Assembly: GCA_017614375.1 (NCBI GenBank)
Contig: JAGABZ010000006.1
Location: 62,001-126,000, forward strand
DNA: 64,000 nt
Reading direction: 5' to 3'
Source: Spirochaetales bacterium
GTDB lineage: Bacteria > Spirochaetota > Spirochaetia > Sphaerochaetales > Sphaerochaetaceae
Below are positions 16,706-25,326 of the stretch, one piece after another. Made by a program: the position numbers and the translations under genes. Below the pieces are notes generated by a model. The model made no database searches. It saw only the letters and a list, made by a program, of their open reading frames with translations, and was not told the DNA's origin. Numbering within the stretch: position 1 is the first letter of the stretch; every line of letters begins with the position of its first letter.

Positions 16706-16845
16706 TTCGATTGCGTACCACGGCAACACGCGGGAAATCCGGCAACATGCAATCACGGCGCCTGCGCGCCGCAACCGTCAGTTGAACGTCATTCTCCACG
16801 GGATTTTCTGCATGTCACCAAACCCTTTTGTAAATTTGTAAGACC

Positions 16846-16874
16846 CTTATAACGGCAAATCCCCACAGGGTCAA
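16846..16874 (-). promoter_or_regulatory. Promoter of the 14-16.7 kb transporter operon
   Basis: On the minus strand, TTGACC (16874-16869) and TATAAG (16851-16846) are 17 bp apart. Just upstream are two CAATTG hexamers (in TACAATTGTTGACAATTGTC, about 16875-16894), a possible operator. The leader to the ATPase start is about 135 nt and includes a GGAGA followed by a four-codon open frame (ATG ACG TTC AAC TGA) around 16787-16801, noted without assigning a role. Confidence 0.6.
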
Positions 16875-16904
16875 TACAATTGTTGACAATTGTCGGAAAA
16901 AGAT

Positions 16905-17684
16905 TCAATCAGCCTGCCGGTTCCTTTTCAGCGGGACATAGAACAGGGCAATCAGCCCGAAGGCCAGGGCGACGAGTATGCCCGTGTAGAGGAACCAGTG
17001 CCACTTCTGTGTCAGGGCGATCCCGATCGGGGTGCGGTAGCTGAAGAAGAAGTTGGTCACATAGTCGACGCTGACCAGGTTTCCGTTTTCATAGGTCGGG
17101 CTGGCGAGCACCGAGTTGACGTAGAACGAGCAGAAGAACACCGCCCCCAGCAGGAGCATCGTCTGCCGGTAGGTCCTGCGGGAAAAAGCCACTTCGCCGC
17201 TTATGGGGATGTACAGGCCGAGCACGATGAGCATGCTGTGGTAGATGAAGGTCTGGTAGGCCACGGGGTGGGTGAACGCCTGATTCACGTTGATGGTCGT
17301 CTGGAAGATCGAGGGCAAGGCCAGGGCGAACGCCGCCCCGATGACGCAGGTCGGATACATAAAGGCCAGGATCGCCTGTTTGCGCGGGCTGTCGCTTATG
17401 GCCTGTTTGGAGAACGTGCAGTAGAAAATCAGCAGAAGCTGGATCGAGCAGAGGTGCAGCGGCAGGTGCTGGTTCTCCAGGTAGGGAAACAGCAGCGAGC
17501 CGTCGGAGGACGGAACGATCTCGATGCAGCTGAGGACCTTGACCAGTTCCGAGGCTATGCACACTGCGGTGCAGACCCGGAGCACCTCGAGCAGGGAGGG
17601 GTGCTTTCTGATGAGGCAAATCATCGAGACGACGATCAAGGTGATGCTGATTATCAGCCAGATGATGTGCTGAATTGAGAACAT
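16905..17684 (-). CDS. YwaF/TMEM164-family integral membrane protein
   Basis: A 259-residue polytopic membrane protein of the TIGR02206 (YwaF) family. Seven or so hydrophobic helices are visible. The conserved HLPLHLCSIQLLLI segment, a positively charged loop (SRRTYRQ) and the ending LFYVPLKRNRQAD fit. The ATG at 17684 follows GGAGGAACC. It is preceded by gtrA with 13 bp between them, so the two are probably cotranscribed. Function in bacteria is unknown; related eukaryotic TMEM164 acts in lipid acyl transfer, which should not be assumed here. Confidence 0.75.
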   Translation of the reverse strand: MFSIQHIIWLIISITLIVVSMICLIRKHPSLLEVLRVCTAVCIASELVKVLSCIEIVPSSDGSLLFPYLENQHLPLHLCSIQLLLIFYCTFSKQAISDSPRKQAILAFMYPTCVIGAAFALALPSIFQTTINVNQAFTHPVAYQTFIYHSMLIVLGLYIPISGEVAFSRRTYRQTMLLLGAVFFCSFYVNSVLASPTYENGNLVSVDYVTNFFFSYRTPIGIALTQKWHWFLYTGILVALAFGLIALFYVPLKRNRQAD

Positions 17685-17697
17685 TGGTTCCTCCTGC

Positions 17698-18147
17698 TCA
17701 GGTTTCTGCCGGGTTTTCCGTGCTCTTTCTCGGTTTGAGGGTATCTTCTGTCCGTCTGAAGACGATGAATTTGTAGACGCAGAACTCGGTTATGAGGTTG
17801 ATGAACATGGTCAGGATCAGAATCACATAGGGATTCCATCCGATTCCTTCGAGGGCATCTCCCCACCAGGTGGAAAGCGGGGTAAAGACGCAGTAGTAGG
17901 CCAGGATCTTCATCATCGCCACCGGTACGTTCGCCGCACTGCGGAAGGTGAAGTTGCGGTTCAGCGTGAAATTCCAGACGACCGAACAGATCAGGGCTAT
18001 GAGGTAGCAGGGCCAGTACCGCCGGCCGAATGCCTTGATGACGTCCATAAGGAGGGCAAAGACCCCGGCCTGGATCAGACCGGCGCTCGCGCTGAAGAGG
18101 ACGAACTTGATTGCCTGGATTACGGTCTTGCGCTTGTTGTTTTCCAT
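17698..18147 (-). CDS. GtrA-like membrane protein
   Basis: A 149-residue protein with four membrane helices and the GtrA pattern: KFVLFSASAGLIQAGVF at the start, WNFTLNRNFTF in the middle, and FVLYKF-like EFCVYKFIVFR at the end. GtrA proteins are thought to move or assist transfer of polyprenyl-linked sugars across the inner membrane. No glycosyltransferase is adjacent. The ATG lacks a Shine-Dalgarno sequence; a weak TTGTGC-17-TAATCT promoter would end 7 nt before it, so a leaderless mRNA is possible. Confidence 0.85.
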   Translation of the reverse strand: MENNKRKTVIQAIKFVLFSASAGLIQAGVFALLMDVIKAFGRRYWPCYLIALICSVVWNFTLNRNFTFRSAANVPVAMMKILAYYCVFTPLSTWWGDALEGIGWNPYVILILTMFINLITEFCVYKFIVFRRTEDTLKPRKSTENPAET

Positions 18148-18187
18148 GAGTCAGAGATTAACGCTTTCTTTATTATGGCACAAGGCA

Positions 18188-18193
18188 TATAAT
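18188..18193 (+). promoter_or_regulatory. -10 box for the AspT/YidE-like transporter
   Basis: TATAAT at 18188-18193 in the 69-bp gap between divergent gtrA and the transporter gene. The -35 region (TTTCTT, 18165-18170) is weak. A CCGGAGG ribosome-binding site follows before the ATG at 18217. Confidence 0.55.
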
Positions 18194-18216
18194 ACCGACG
18201 ACATCCGGAGGCTTAC

Positions 18217-19428
18217 ATGGTTCTTTTCGGCGGCGCGGTCAGCGTCAAGGGCATAGCGTTTCTCACATTCACGGTTTTCAGCATAGCGGCGGCGGGTTAC
18301 CTTCTGGGCAAGGTGACGATAAAGGGGGTCAACCTCGGGACCGCCGGGGTGTTCATCATAGCCCTGGTATTCGGCTGCTTCCTGTACTCCAACCTCGGCA
18401 GCCAGCTGATGCTGGGCGAGGCAACCTACGTTTCAAACGCCCTCAAGATAGTCGAGAACCTGGGACTGGTGCTGTTCGTCACCGCCGTCGGTTTCATAGC
18501 CGGACCGAACTTCTTCCGCAACCTGAAAAAGAACTTCAAGTCCTATGTGCTGATGGGCCTGCTTATAATCGGCGCGGCGACAGTCGTGACAATCGCCGTC
18601 ATCTATCTGGGACAGGAGAGCTCCGGGCTGACGATGGAGGAATTCAAGGCTATGGCCGTCGGCATCCTCTCCGGTGCCCTGACCAGCACCCCGGCCTTTT
18701 CCGCCACTAAAGAGGCCGTCGGGGACGCTGCCCTGGAGGATCTGGTGGCGGTCGGGCACGGGATTGCCTATCTTTTCGGCGTAATCGGAGTGGTTCTGTT
18801 CGTTCAGCTGATGCCCAAGTTCGAAAAGGTCGATATGCAGGAGGAGAGGGCAAAGCTCACCGCCGGTGCCGAGACCGAGAGAAAACTCCCGGACAATCTG
18901 ATCGAGCTGGACGGCTTCGGGTTCTGCGCCTTTTCGATTGCCACTCTGCTCGGAATCCTGGTGGGCTCGGTCAATTTCAAGGGCTTTTCGCTGACGACCA
19001 CCGGAGGTTGTCTGCTTGCAGCCCTGGTTTTCGGGCATTACGGCAGGATAGGACGGATCAGAATCGTACCCGGACCGGGAACGCTCAGGGTGTTCAGGGA
19101 ACTGGGTCTGATGCTCTTTCTCACCGGAGCCGGAGTCGCCGGCGGGGCGAGCTTTGTCAGATACTTCAAGCCGGTGTACTTCGTCTACGGTTTCGTGATG
19201 ACAATCGTCCCGATGGTAATAGGTTTCGTATTTGCCAAATACGTGCTGAAACTGCCGCTTCTGAACAACCTCGGTTCGATTACCGGCGGCATGACCAGCA
19301 CCCCGGCCCTCGGGACGCTGATCGGCACCGCGGGGACCGAGGATGTGGCTTCGGCCTATGCCGCGACCTATCCGATCGCCCTGATTTCCATAGTGATTGC
19401 CTCGAAGCTTATGATTCAGCTCTGCTGA
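18217..19428 (+). CDS. AspT/YidE/YbjL-family transporter (short form)
   Basis: A 403-residue membrane protein built from two related halves. Each half carries a GALTSTPAFSA / GGMTSTPALGT motif (about residues 148-158 and 357-367), diagnostic of the aspartate:alanine-exchanger repeat. Typical members are about 550 residues and hold cytoplasmic TrkA-C domains between the halves; here only a charged linker (KVDMQEERAKLTAGAETERKLPDN written in the region near 210-233) is present. It probably exchanges small carboxylates or amino acids, but the substrate is unknown. Confidence 0.85.
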   Translation: MVLFGGAVSVKGIAFLTFTVFSIAAAGYLLGKVTIKGVNLGTAGVFIIALVFGCFLYSNLGSQLMLGEATYVSNALKIVENLGLVLFVTAVGFIAGPNFFRNLKKNFKSYVLMGLLIIGAATVVTIAVIYLGQESSGLTMEEFKAMAVGILSGALTSTPAFSATKEAVGDAALEDLVAVGHGIAYLFGVIGVVLFVQLMPKFEKVDMQEERAKLTAGAETERKLPDNLIELDGFGFCAFSIATLLGILVGSVNFKGFSLTTTGGCLLAALVFGHYGRIGRIRIVPGPGTLRVFRELGLMLFLTGAGVAGGASFVRYFKPVYFVYGFVMTIVPMVIGFVFAKYVLKLPLLNNLGSITGGMTSTPALGTLIGTAGTEDVASAYAATYPIALISIVIASKLMIQLC

Positions 19429-19499
19429 ATGGCATAACCGGGCAAAAAGTTGTACAATACGAAAAACACGTAAAAACAATCCAACGGAGGTTTTTGTTT

Positions 19500-20279
19500 A
19501 TGAAAAAGTTCATCGTAATCATGCTGGCCGTTCTCATGGTCTTCGCTCTGGTTGCCTGTAAGGGCGATGTCCCCGATGAAGGTGAGCAGGATACACAGGT
19601 CTCCAAGAGCCAGGGAAAGGACAACCTGATCGCCCAGGGTTCGGCCGCGGGTTCAAAGGCCATTGACCACAAGGGATTCAGAGTCGTCTGCAACTTCACC
19701 GTAAGCGGAGAAAAGACCACCATCGAGCTCGGCGGAAAGGACAGCCTGTTCTGGCTGGGAACCAGTGAGGGCGGCGCCGCCATCACTGCCGATGCCATGA
19801 GCTTCTGGTATGAGAAGAAGGAATCCAACGATACCTATACCCTCAAAATCTATGATGATTCGGAGAACCAGTGGACTGCCCTGGAAGGTCTGAATTTCTC
19901 GATCAAGACTTTGGTGTTTGACGCGCTTGTCGACAACATCCTCTACATCTGGGATTCGATGACCACTTACTTCGCCGGAGCCACCCCGGTAAAGGCTGCC
20001 GTGGAGACCTACGGCGGCAGGACCTGCACCAAGTACACCGCCCAGTGGACCCTCGCCAGCCAGAAGCTGGCCGACATCACCCTCTGGGTTGACAATGAGT
20101 TCGGTGTCACGATGGGCATGACCTTTACTCCGACCGCAGCCCTGCAGGCCATGGCCGCTGCCGCCGGTGACGAGATGGTCGATTTCATCAACTATACCGC
20201 CACCCTTGACCTGGACCTCAGCGCCGCTGATCTCGCCGCGGTTCCCGGCTACGCCGCCGCCGCTGCCGCCCAGCACTGA
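19500..20279 (+). CDS. Secreted lipoprotein, function unknown
   Basis: A 259-residue protein with a lipoprotein signal peptide: MKKF..., a hydrophobic core, and lipobox LVAC with Cys20 as lipidation site. It then has an acidic linker and a beta-rich domain without a family I can name. The C terminus is strikingly Ala-rich (LAAVPGYAAAAAAQH). GGAGG lies 9 nt before the ATG, and a TACAAT -10 box is at 19453-19458. A strong terminator follows the stop. The long upstream open frame is out of register with this gene structure and was ignored. Confidence 0.8.
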   Translation: MKKFIVIMLAVLMVFALVACKGDVPDEGEQDTQVSKSQGKDNLIAQGSAAGSKAIDHKGFRVVCNFTVSGEKTTIELGGKDSLFWLGTSEGGAAITADAMSFWYEKKESNDTYTLKIYDDSENQWTALEGLNFSIKTLVFDALVDNILYIWDSMTTYFAGATPVKAAVETYGGRTCTKYTAQWTLASQKLADITLWVDNEFGVTMGMTFTPTAALQAMAAAAGDEMVDFINYTATLDLDLSAADLAAVPGYAAAAAAQH

Positions 20280-20309
20280 GAGTGACAGTCATTTGATTTA
20301 CCACACTGA

Positions 20310-20340
20310 CGCGGCTGCCTGATGACAGCCGCGTTTTTTT
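20310..20340 (+). terminator. Intrinsic terminator after the lipoprotein gene
   Basis: CGCGGCTG (20310-20317) pairs perfectly with CAGCCGCG (20326-20333) and is followed by seven T residues. The tldD ribosome-binding site (GGAGGAG) begins immediately after, so read-through here would feed tldD; no separate promoter is evident, making it a possible attenuator. Confidence 0.9.
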
Positions 20341-20350
20341 CGGAGGAGAA

Positions 20351-21736
20351 ATGCTTAACAAAAGTCTGATAAACGAGGTGCTGGGAGCCGCGCTGGCCAC
20401 CGGTGCCGATTTTGCCGAAGTGTTCCTCGAAACCACCGAGAACCGCGGAATCGGGTTGACGGACAACTCCGTCCACCGGATTTCCGGGGACGTGGTCAGC
20501 GGAATGGGTCTGAGGATCTACAAGGGACTGCGGGCTGTCTACGGTTCGACCGGAGACCTGAGCCGGAGCGGAGTGCTGAGCCTGGCCGCCAACGTGGCCG
20601 GAGTGTTTGCCGAGGCTCCCACCGTCGCCGCCGTTGAGCTCGTCGAGAGAATCCCTGCGAACATCAACCCTGTGAAGATCGTTCCCTCGTCCATCCCCAA
20701 CAAGGTCAAAATCGACCTGGTCAAAAAGGCCAACGACGCCGCCAGGAGCTACAACAGCGAGATTTCCCAGGTCATGGTCAATTTCATGGACACCGACCGC
20801 AGGATCTGGATTGCCAACAGCGAGGGCCTGTACACCTTTGACCGGCAGGTAAGAACCAGGATGGCGGTCTCAGCCACCGCGACCCGCGGGACCGAGAACC
20901 AGAGCGGTTTCCATGGCCCGGGAATGCAGGCGGGACTTGAGGTCTTCACCGAGACTTATGACCCGGCCGAAATCGGCCGTGAGGCCGCCCGCATGGCGAT
21001 GGTAAACCTCAACGCCGGTTACTGCCAGGCCGGTTCCTACCCGGTGGCAATCGAGAACGCGTTCGGCGGGGTCATCTTCCACGAGGCCACCGGACACAGC
21101 CTCGAGGCGACCCAGGTGGCCTACGGGGTTTCCGAGTTCTGCGGAAAGGTCGGACAGCAGGTGGCCAACCCGAAGGTCACCGCCATCGACGACGGAACCA
21201 TTCCCAACGCCTGGGGCAGCATCAACATCGACGACGAGGGCCGCCCGGGTCAGAGAAACGTCCTGATCGAGAACGGAATCCTCAAAGGATACATGATCGA
21301 CACGTTCAATGCCCGCAGGATGGAAGGCTTCAAGCCCACCGGAAACGCCCGGCGCCAGAACTTCCAGTTCGCCCCGACCTCGAGGATGACCAATACCTTC
21401 ATCGCCCCCGGAAACGACGAGGACGAGGACATCATCGGTTCGATCGAGTACGGCCTGTACGCCCGCAAGATGGGCGGCGGCAGCGTCAACCCGGCCAACG
21501 GCGCCTTTAACTTCTCCGTTGCCGAGTGCTACATTGTCCGCAACGGCAAGATCTTCGAGGCGGTCAGGGGGGCCACCCTCATCGGAAAGGGCTCCGAGAT
21601 CATCAAGGACATCGACATGGTCGGAAAGCATCTGGCACACGGTACCGGTATGTGCGGAAGCGTCAGCGGAAGCATTCCGGTCAACGTCGGCCAGCCGCTG
21701 ATCCGTGTCGCGAAAATCACCGTGGGAGGCAGATAA
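20351..21736 (+). CDS. tldD: TldD-family metalloprotease subunit
   Basis: Catalytic half of the TldD/TldE (PmbA) protease that unfolds and digests small peptides. The 461-residue protein carries the zinc motif HEATGH (HExxxH, in GVIFHEATGHSLEA). It also has DDEGRPGQRNVLIENG, GNARRQ and a C-terminal GMCGSVSGSIPVNVGQP with the conserved glycine-rich loop. A GGAGGAG site precedes the ATG. The stop overlaps the start of its partner pmbA by 1 nt (TAATG), suggesting coupled translation and equal amounts of the two subunits. Confidence 0.93.
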   Translation: MLNKSLINEVLGAALATGADFAEVFLETTENRGIGLTDNSVHRISGDVVSGMGLRIYKGLRAVYGSTGDLSRSGVLSLAANVAGVFAEAPTVAAVELVERIPANINPVKIVPSSIPNKVKIDLVKKANDAARSYNSEISQVMVNFMDTDRRIWIANSEGLYTFDRQVRTRMAVSATATRGTENQSGFHGPGMQAGLEVFTETYDPAEIGREAARMAMVNLNAGYCQAGSYPVAIENAFGGVIFHEATGHSLEATQVAYGVSEFCGKVGQQVANPKVTAIDDGTIPNAWGSINIDDEGRPGQRNVLIENGILKGYMIDTFNARRMEGFKPTGNARRQNFQFAPTSRMTNTFIAPGNDEDEDIIGSIEYGLYARKMGGGSVNPANGAFNFSVAECYIVRNGKIFEAVRGATLIGKGSEIIKDIDMVGKHLAHGTGMCGSVSGSIPVNVGQPLIRVAKITVGGR

Positions 21737-23061
21737 TGGAATTCAAACAGATAAAGCAAGCCATCGACGAAATCTGCGCCGACCGCGGATTGAAGGATTA
21801 CAAGCTGGTGTTCAGCCGTGGAAGCGAACTGAGCGCCTCCGCCTGCGGCAGGGAAATCACCGAGACAGCCATCGGAGTGTCGTCGGTCCTGACCCTGACC
21901 GCCGTAATCAACGAGCACGGCGGTTCGGCCAGCACCAACCTCTTTGACAGGGAGAACCTGGAGAGGATGGTCGATATGGCGATCGACAACGCTTCGCACC
22001 TGGAAGGCACCAACAAGTGCCGGATCTTCGCCGGCAGCCCCTCCTACGGCAAGACCTCCAACCCGGCTTACACCGAGCCGGCGATGAAGGACATCATTGC
22101 AAAGACGCTGGAGATCCAGAACCAGATGCTCGATGCCGACGCGAGGGTCCAAAGCGGCTCGGAGACCCAGGTCGGCTGCGAGAGCAGCGTGCTCTTTCTG
22201 GCAAACAGCAAGGGCCTCTGCCTGGAGAACCGGACCGGTTATACCATGTACTACCAGTCCGCCGTCGTGAAGGACGGCGATGATGTCAAGCTGGCGTACG
22301 ACTACAAGGTTCAGGACCTGGACAAGATCAAGCTCGACAAGTGCGTAAGCGAGGCCATCTCCAAACTGGGAGCCCTTCCCACACAGACCAGACAGGCCCC
22401 TGCGGTGTTCTCCTCGGACTGCATGAGGCAGATGCTCGGGGCGTTCATCCAGGTGTTCTTCGGCCGTAACGCCTATCTCGGACTGTCGCTTCTCAAGGAC
22501 AGGGAAGGCCAGAAGATCGCCTCGGAATGCGTCAACCTGATTGACGACCCGTTTGAGCCGTCCGGTGTCGCACAGATCCAGTTTGACGCCGACGGAGTGG
22601 CAACCTACCGCAAGGAAATCGTCAAAGCCGGCGAGCTGAAGACCCTGCTTTACAACCTCTCCTCGGCCGAGGAGTGCGGAAAGCAGACCACCGGAAACAG
22701 TGGACCGTTCCTCGGTTCGGCGGGCACGATGGTGTTCTCGCTGTATCTGGACAAGGGCGACTGCTCAAAGGACGAGCTGTACGCCCGGGCCGGGGACGGC
22801 GTCTACATCCAGGAGATGAAGGGCCTCCACGCCGGAGCCAACCCCAACAGCGGGGATTTCTCCATCGAGTGCGCCGGATTTGAGATTGTCGGCGGCAAGC
22901 TTGACCATCCGATCAAGAGCTTCACCATCTCGGGCAACTTCTACGACCTGCTTAACAAGGTCAAGGCCCTGTCCGACGAGGTCGAGTTCTCCCCGCCGCA
23001 CGGGTTCTCCCGCTTCGGCGCGCCGGAGGTTCTGGTCGAGTCGATCAGCATCGGCGCCTGA
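21736..23061 (+). CDS. pmbA: PmbA/TldE-family protease subunit
   Basis: Non-catalytic partner of TldD, 441 residues. It lacks the HExxxH zinc motif. It has the family landmarks SSVLTLTAVINEHGGSA, FDADGVATYRKEIVKAGELKTLLYNLSSA and the C-terminal IKSFTISGNFYDLLNKV. Start overlaps the tldD stop. TldD/E of E. coli also matures microcin B17 and degrades CcdA, but no toxin or peptide precursor is visible nearby, so a general peptidase role is the safer reading. A hairpin lies just after the stop. Confidence 0.92.
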   Translation: MEFKQIKQAIDEICADRGLKDYKLVFSRGSELSASACGREITETAIGVSSVLTLTAVINEHGGSASTNLFDRENLERMVDMAIDNASHLEGTNKCRIFAGSPSYGKTSNPAYTEPAMKDIIAKTLEIQNQMLDADARVQSGSETQVGCESSVLFLANSKGLCLENRTGYTMYYQSAVVKDGDDVKLAYDYKVQDLDKIKLDKCVSEAISKLGALPTQTRQAPAVFSSDCMRQMLGAFIQVFFGRNAYLGLSLLKDREGQKIASECVNLIDDPFEPSGVAQIQFDADGVATYRKEIVKAGELKTLLYNLSSAEECGKQTTGNSGPFLGSAGTMVFSLYLDKGDCSKDELYARAGDGVYIQEMKGLHAGANPNSGDFSIECAGFEIVGGKLDHPIKSFTISGNFYDLLNKVKALSDEVEFSPPHGFSRFGAPEVLVESISIGA

Positions 23062-23077
23062 AAAGGCACAGGACACC

Positions 23078-23106
23078 AACGGGGACTGCTCAGGCGGTCC
23101 CCGTTT
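23078..23106 (+). terminator. Probable terminator of tldD-pmbA
   Basis: AACGGGGAC (23078-23086) pairs with GTCCCCGTT (23097-23105), followed by only a short T run. The next gene's -35 box starts at 23111. Confidence 0.65.
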
Positions 23107-23110
23107 CATA

Positions 23111-23139
23111 TTGTCACAACGCCCGGCGGAGTCTAGAAT
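23111..23139 (+). promoter_or_regulatory. Leaderless-type promoter of the ECF ATPase gene
   Basis: TTGTCA (23111-23116), 17-bp spacer, TAGAAT (23134-23139); the ATG at 23146 follows exactly 6 nt later. There is no Shine-Dalgarno sequence before the ATG. Confidence 0.65.
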
Positions 23140-23145
23140 GACGGC

Positions 23146-24480
23146 ATGATTCTTCAGGTGCGAAATCTGGTTTTCTCATACCGGAACTACCAGAAGACCG
23201 GCGGGCCGTTTCTGCCCCCGACGCTGGACGGACTGAATCTGGACGTCCGGGAGGGTGAGCACGTCCTGATTCTCGGGGAGTGCGGTTCGGGCAAGACTAC
23301 ACTGACCCGCATTCTGACCGGCACCGTCCCCAAATACATCAACGGCAATCTCACCGGTTCAATAACTGTAAACACAAAGAACGTCCTGGAAACCCCTCCC
23401 TGGGAAATGACCGGCGACATCGGCCTGGTAGCCCAGAACTCCGACGAGCAGATCATCTGCCCCGTGGTGGCCGATGAGGTGGCCTTTGCCCTGCAGACGG
23501 CAGGCATAAAGCGTCCCGTCATGCTCAGGACGGTGGAAGATGCCCTGAGGAAAAACGGCCTGTCGGCAAAGGCAGAAGCCCCGACCGGCGTGCTTTCCGG
23601 AGGAGAGAAGAAGCGTCTGCTGCTGGCCTCACTTGATGCCGTCAACCCCGCTCTGAGAATTCTCGATGAGACCTTTGACGAACTGGACGGACAGGGAAAG
23701 GCTGACCTGGCACAAAGAATCCTCTCCGATGGCGGGGCCATCATCCTTCTGGCCTGCCGGCCTCAGGATGTGTACCGCGGAGTGTTCGACTCCTTCTACT
23801 TCCTGAAGGACGGAAGGCTTCAGAAGACGGACGAGGAGACCGCCCTCGCCGCGGGCGGCGGGGACTGGCCTGCCTTTGAGGACACAGGCGGGGAACAGTG
23901 TGTCGAGGCCTCGGGCGTGACCGTGGTCCGGGACGGCGGGTTCAGGGTAATTGTGCCGCGTTTTGTGTTCAGACAGGGCGAAGTCATCGCCCTCTGCGGC
24001 CCGAACGGGAGCGGCAAGACGAGTTTCGCCCGCGCATTGGTCGGACTGGATGATGTCCCCGAAGGCCGATTCTCCCTGGAAAAAGACCGGCGAACAGTAA
24101 CAATAGGCTATCTTTTTCAGAATCCGGATTACCAGCTGTTCCTGCCGACTGTCCGGGAGGAACTCTCCTGGCCGGACGGCAGGGGGGATGTTGACGGAGT
24201 CTGCGCTCAGCTGGGCCTGGACCCCTCGTCGGTGGCGGCGGTTCTCAGCTATCCGGAGCGCAAGCTGGTCCAGGTCGGGACCTACTGTCTGCTGAACAGG
24301 CCTTTCTACGTCCTTGACGAAGTTGAGGGCTCGCTCGGCTATGAAGACTGCCGCAGGATTATCTCGCTGCTTCGGAGAAACGGCGCGGGAATTCTTCTGA
24401 TCACCCATGACCCGGTAGTCGCCTCCTGGGCCGGCCGGCGGTATGTCATCACCGGCTCCGTGATGGAGGAGGCGCGATGA
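23146..24480 (+). CDS. ECF transporter ATPase, EcfA-EcfA' fusion
   Basis: A 444-residue protein with two ABC ATPase domains, the energising module of an energy-coupling-factor vitamin/metal transporter. Domain 1 (1-230) is complete: Walker A GECGSGKTT, Q-loop VAQNSDEQI, signature LSGGEKKRLLLASL and RILDETFDELD. Domain 2 (about 250-444) has Walker A CGPNGSGKTS and FQNPDYQLFLPTV typical of EcfA. Its signature reads LSYPERKLV and the Walker B is FYVLDEVEGSL, so one composite ATP site should be impaired. The next gene encodes EcfT, overlapping by 4 nt. No S-component is present, so this may be a shared (group II) module. Confidence 0.9.
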   Translation: MILQVRNLVFSYRNYQKTGGPFLPPTLDGLNLDVREGEHVLILGECGSGKTTLTRILTGTVPKYINGNLTGSITVNTKNVLETPPWEMTGDIGLVAQNSDEQIICPVVADEVAFALQTAGIKRPVMLRTVEDALRKNGLSAKAEAPTGVLSGGEKKRLLLASLDAVNPALRILDETFDELDGQGKADLAQRILSDGGAIILLACRPQDVYRGVFDSFYFLKDGRLQKTDEETALAAGGGDWPAFEDTGGEQCVEASGVTVVRDGGFRVIVPRFVFRQGEVIALCGPNGSGKTSFARALVGLDDVPEGRFSLEKDRRTVTIGYLFQNPDYQLFLPTVREELSWPDGRGDVDGVCAQLGLDPSSVAAVLSYPERKLVQVGTYCLLNRPFYVLDEVEGSLGYEDCRRIISLLRRNGAGILLITHDPVVASWAGRRYVITGSVMEEAR

Positions 24481-25226
24481 ACGGTTCCTCGAAAAACGGA
24501 GTTCTTTTCAGGGCCGACCCGAGATTGAAGATCATCTGCGTGATCATCCTGACGGTGATGACCTTTTTGCCGCTTCGAATCGCGGCCCCGCTGGGAATCA
24601 TGGTCCTGCTTTTTGTCGTTTCATGGTCGGCAGCAGGGCTGAAGGCCACACTGCGTACCATCCGATCCGTCCTGCCGGTGTTGATCGTCATGGCGCTGCT
24701 GTCTCCGCTGTCCGAGCGGGACGGGGAAGCGGCGGTGACAATAGGGGACTTCGTACTGCTGACCCGTCAGGCTCTGGACGGCCTGCTGACGATATCGGTG
24801 CGCTTCGTGATTCTGACTCTGGCCTTTTCCCTGCTTGTGAGGACGACCGACCAGAGTTCGCTGATTCTGGCCCTGCGCAGTTTCGGTCTGGGGTTCAGGG
24901 CAAGTCTGGCGGTGAGCCTGGCGCTGGGGTGGATTCCCGCCGTCTCGGAGACCTTCAGACGGATCGGGGAGAGCCACGCCCTGCGTCTGGACAGACCTCA
25001 GAGCAGGCGGCGCCCGGGACAGTGGATTCCGACTCTGGTCTCGGCCCTGGTGTTCGCCATCAGGCGCATCCCGCTGACTGCGTCCGTTCTGGAGCAGAGG
25101 GGGCTGGGCAGGGACGTCAGGCCCACTGACTTCCGCGCGCTCAGGCCGTTTTGCGCGTCGGTGATCCCGCTCCTGGCGGTGGGGGTCGGTGCGGCCTTGA
25201 CCGGAATCATTTTCTGGGCAGGCTGA
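24477..25226 (+). CDS. ecfT: ECF transporter T component
   Basis: Membrane scaffold of 249 residues linking the ATPases to interchangeable S-components. It has about five hydrophobic segments. A coupling-helix region (RLDRPQSRRRPGQWIPTLV, near residues 170-188) precedes the second conserved motif ALEQRG-like VLEQRGLGRDVRP. ATGA overlap with the ATPase gene argues for translational coupling. Terminator-like hairpin follows 29 bp after the stop. Confidence 0.85.
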   Translation: MNGSSKNGVLFRADPRLKIICVIILTVMTFLPLRIAAPLGIMVLLFVVSWSAAGLKATLRTIRSVLPVLIVMALLSPLSERDGEAAVTIGDFVLLTRQALDGLLTISVRFVILTLAFSLLVRTTDQSSLILALRSFGLGFRASLAVSLALGWIPAVSETFRRIGESHALRLDRPQSRRRPGQWIPTLVSALVFAIRRIPLTASVLEQRGLGRDVRPTDFRALRPFCASVIPLLAVGVGAALTGIIFWAG

Positions 25227-25254
25227 TAAAGCCGGACAATAATTGGAAAATGCG

Positions 25255-25283
25255 CGCGGGGTGTGGATAAAAGCCCGCGTTTT
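25255..25283 (+). terminator. Terminator after ecfT
   Basis: CGCGGG (25255-25260) pairs with CCCGCG (25274-25279) and TTTT follows. The tig promoter probably lies just downstream: TATATT at 25287-25292 is a plausible -10 box. Confidence 0.65.
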
Positions 25284-25326
25284 CTGTATATTTGCTAGAG
25301 GATAAAAACCACGAGAGGAAACAATA

